From: Heligmosomoides polygyrus polygyrus
Taxonomy: Eukaryota > Nematoda > Chromadorea > Rhabditida > Heligmosomidae
Length of the DNA: 64,000 nucleotides
Direction: 5' to 3'
Assembly (NCBI GenBank): GCA_947396885.1
Contig: OX377204.1
Location: 4,092,001-4,156,000 of the forward strand
Shown: piece by piece, positions 62,654 through 64,000 of the stretch
Layout: each line of letters opens with the position of its first letter
Numbering within the stretch: position 1 is the first letter of the stretch
The notes under the pieces: model-generated
What the model was told of the DNA's origin: nothing
Seen by the model: only the letters and a program-made list of their open reading frames with translations
Databases searched by the model: none
Translations under genes and position numbers: made by a program

Positions 62654-63957
62654 TCAAGGGTGCGCACAAAATCCTGTGCGTTAAATTTGTTAACGGAAAG
62701 TTTTCGTTAAATTTCCGGTAAATCGATAAATTTCGTTAAAAAACACAATTAGCTGCAAGCCATAATTTCAAGTGAAAAAGTCAAATAAAACCTTATACGT
62801 TTCAACTTTAAGAGGTCAACAGCAAGTCATCAACAAATGCAGAAAAATGAACAAGCCTTCAGGATAAGGGAACACCTTATCTACAGGGTGTGGAATAAGA
62901 ACAGGTATGGAATTGTCATTCAGGCTGATCACCAACAAGGCACCATAAAATGTACTACCAGGAAAAACCCGAAGTTTCCGCCCTTCCTAGTTCATTGCAA
63001 AACCGTTTTGTGTGACTGTTATACGAGAAAGAAAAACTTGAAACCTTTGTTGTTTTTTGCCGGGACCGTGTAACGACATCGTGTTGCACAGTCCCACAAG
63101 CCGAAAGCTGTGACACGTCGTCCACGTGTCACAGCGTAACGTTCAGTAAAAGTAGCTTTTCGAATTTTTATTATTAGCGTTTTTTCTAAAATCGTTCAAA
63201 ATACGTCCAGCTGCCGAAAAATTCTCTCTGTCTCGACTTCTCCAGGTGGCGAGCGAAGGGTACTCTGGGATAAGCAGCGCCAGGTGAGGATAGGCATACG
63301 TAAGCATTCCTACGAGGAGGTTAGACCAGTGTTTTTGCGGATTCGTTCTGGAGGATCGGTGAAGAAATTTCTAGCTCCAAGATGCACTAAACGAGAAGGA
63401 TAAAGAACGGTGTTACTCAATCGTTTTTGGGATGCGCCACGCATTCTACTTCCACGGAATATCGCGGAGGCGACTTGAATGCGTATTTGGCCGTACAATG
63501 ACTTGCGTTAGTCAGCCGATAAAGAAGTCAGCGCTGTATCGTTCTCATACAAGTCTGGTACCAATTCTCCGACTTCGGAGGGATGGAAGGCTTGGTTGGC
63601 TTGGGCGTGAAATTCGAAACAAGAACCTGATATCAGGTGAACGCGACAGCCGGCACCTCGTCCGACTGAGCGACATGCGGCCCCAAAAAGCATTATTTCC
63701 AAAAATTTAAAACAAATTCATGAAAACATTAAAGTATTCTTGCTCATTTTAATAGTTTATTCAGGAACAGGAAGATGAGATTTGCAACATTAACGAAGAC
63801 TAAGGGTAAATGTGATAAACCCACTAAGAAAAAGGTCCGTTAAAAATTCCGTTAAATTTCTAAGAATTTCCGTGAAGCCATTAAGCCAAATTTTAACGAA
63901 AAATGCCGTTAATTTTTTAAATTCGTTAAACCGTTTACCGTTAAATGTGCACCTGCT
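62654..63957. mobile_element. Non-autonomous hAT element 2 (inverted relative to element 1)
   Basis: Flanked by GATGTGAA at 62646-62653 and 63958-63965. The right end, inverted (AGCAGGTGCACATTTAACGG), matches the left end of element 1; the left end is more diverged (TCAAGGGTGCGCAC). Subterminal TTAACG repeats, the GGGACCGTGTAACGACATCG palindrome and the SINE-A insertion are shared with element 1. No transposase frame. Confidence 0.88.
63396..63684 (-). mobile_element. SINE-A copy 24, inside hAT element 2
   Basis: Tail GAGAAGGATAAAGAACGGTG, GGATGCGCCACGCATTCTAC, head end CGACATGCGGCCCC. The host flanks on both sides correspond to those in hAT element 1. Confidence 0.88.
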
Positions 63958-64000
63958 GATGTGAACGATACCCCTCCTGTGTTAGAATTTCGAGCTTTAT

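Overview
This window looks like nematode nuclear DNA, most likely from a clade V or strongylid-type worm. Short exons are joined by TTTCAG-type 3' splice sites, and kilobase introns are packed with repeats. There are mariner, hAT, Helitron, RTE and CR1 elements, two low-copy genes with clear animal homologues, and no bacterial gene organisation. The species assignment is inference.

Two protein-coding genes can be assembled, both on the + strand and both with consistent splice phases. (1) At 973-14898 are the last 13 exons (593 codons read, 5' end outside the window) of a Dispatched-family (CHE-14/PTD-2-like) membrane protein. It has a sterol-sensing domain, a GADD motif in one membrane segment and a GLSFD motif in the matching segment of the second half. 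(2) At 43545-60482 are 11 exons encoding a complete 507-residue type II Golgi-like protein of the GT54 / MGAT4 family (alpha-1,3-mannosyl-glycoprotein 4-beta-N-acetylglucosaminyltransferase). It begins just after a probable trans-splice acceptor and contains one GC-AG intron.

The 28.6 kb between the genes (14.9-43.5 kb) and most introns are repeats. The commonest is a tRNA-derived SINE (called SINE-A here), about 280-300 bp, with perfect A box, a B-box-like motif, a TTTATCC tail and 11-15 bp target duplications. About 24 copies or fragments were found. A second tRNA-like family (SINE-B) has about 8 copies, and a third (SINE-C) has two. Also present are three non-autonomous Helitrons with a 41-bp minisatellite; two hAT-type elements with 8-bp target duplications that both carry SINE-A at the same internal site; a near-full-length RTE-type LINE with an 11-bp target duplication and a GAA tail; fragments of another RTE-like LINE and of a CR1-like LINE; several decayed mariner/Tc1 elements; and several foldback/MITE families.

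The layout by region is: 0-15 kb, Dispatched gene with mariner, foldback, SINE-B, Helitron and GC-rich foldback elements in its introns; 15-43 kb, repeat-dominated intergenic DNA; 41.9-43.5 kb, a hAT element ending 43 bp before the start of the MGAT4 gene; 43.5-60.5 kb, MGAT4 gene, with a mariner broken by three later insertions in one intron and the LINE (itself inside a foldback element) in the last intron; 60.5-64 kb, SINE fragments, MITEs and the second hAT copy. The two genes are not obviously linked in function: one is a sterol-sensing membrane transporter for lipid-modified secreted proteins, the other an N-glycan branching enzyme.
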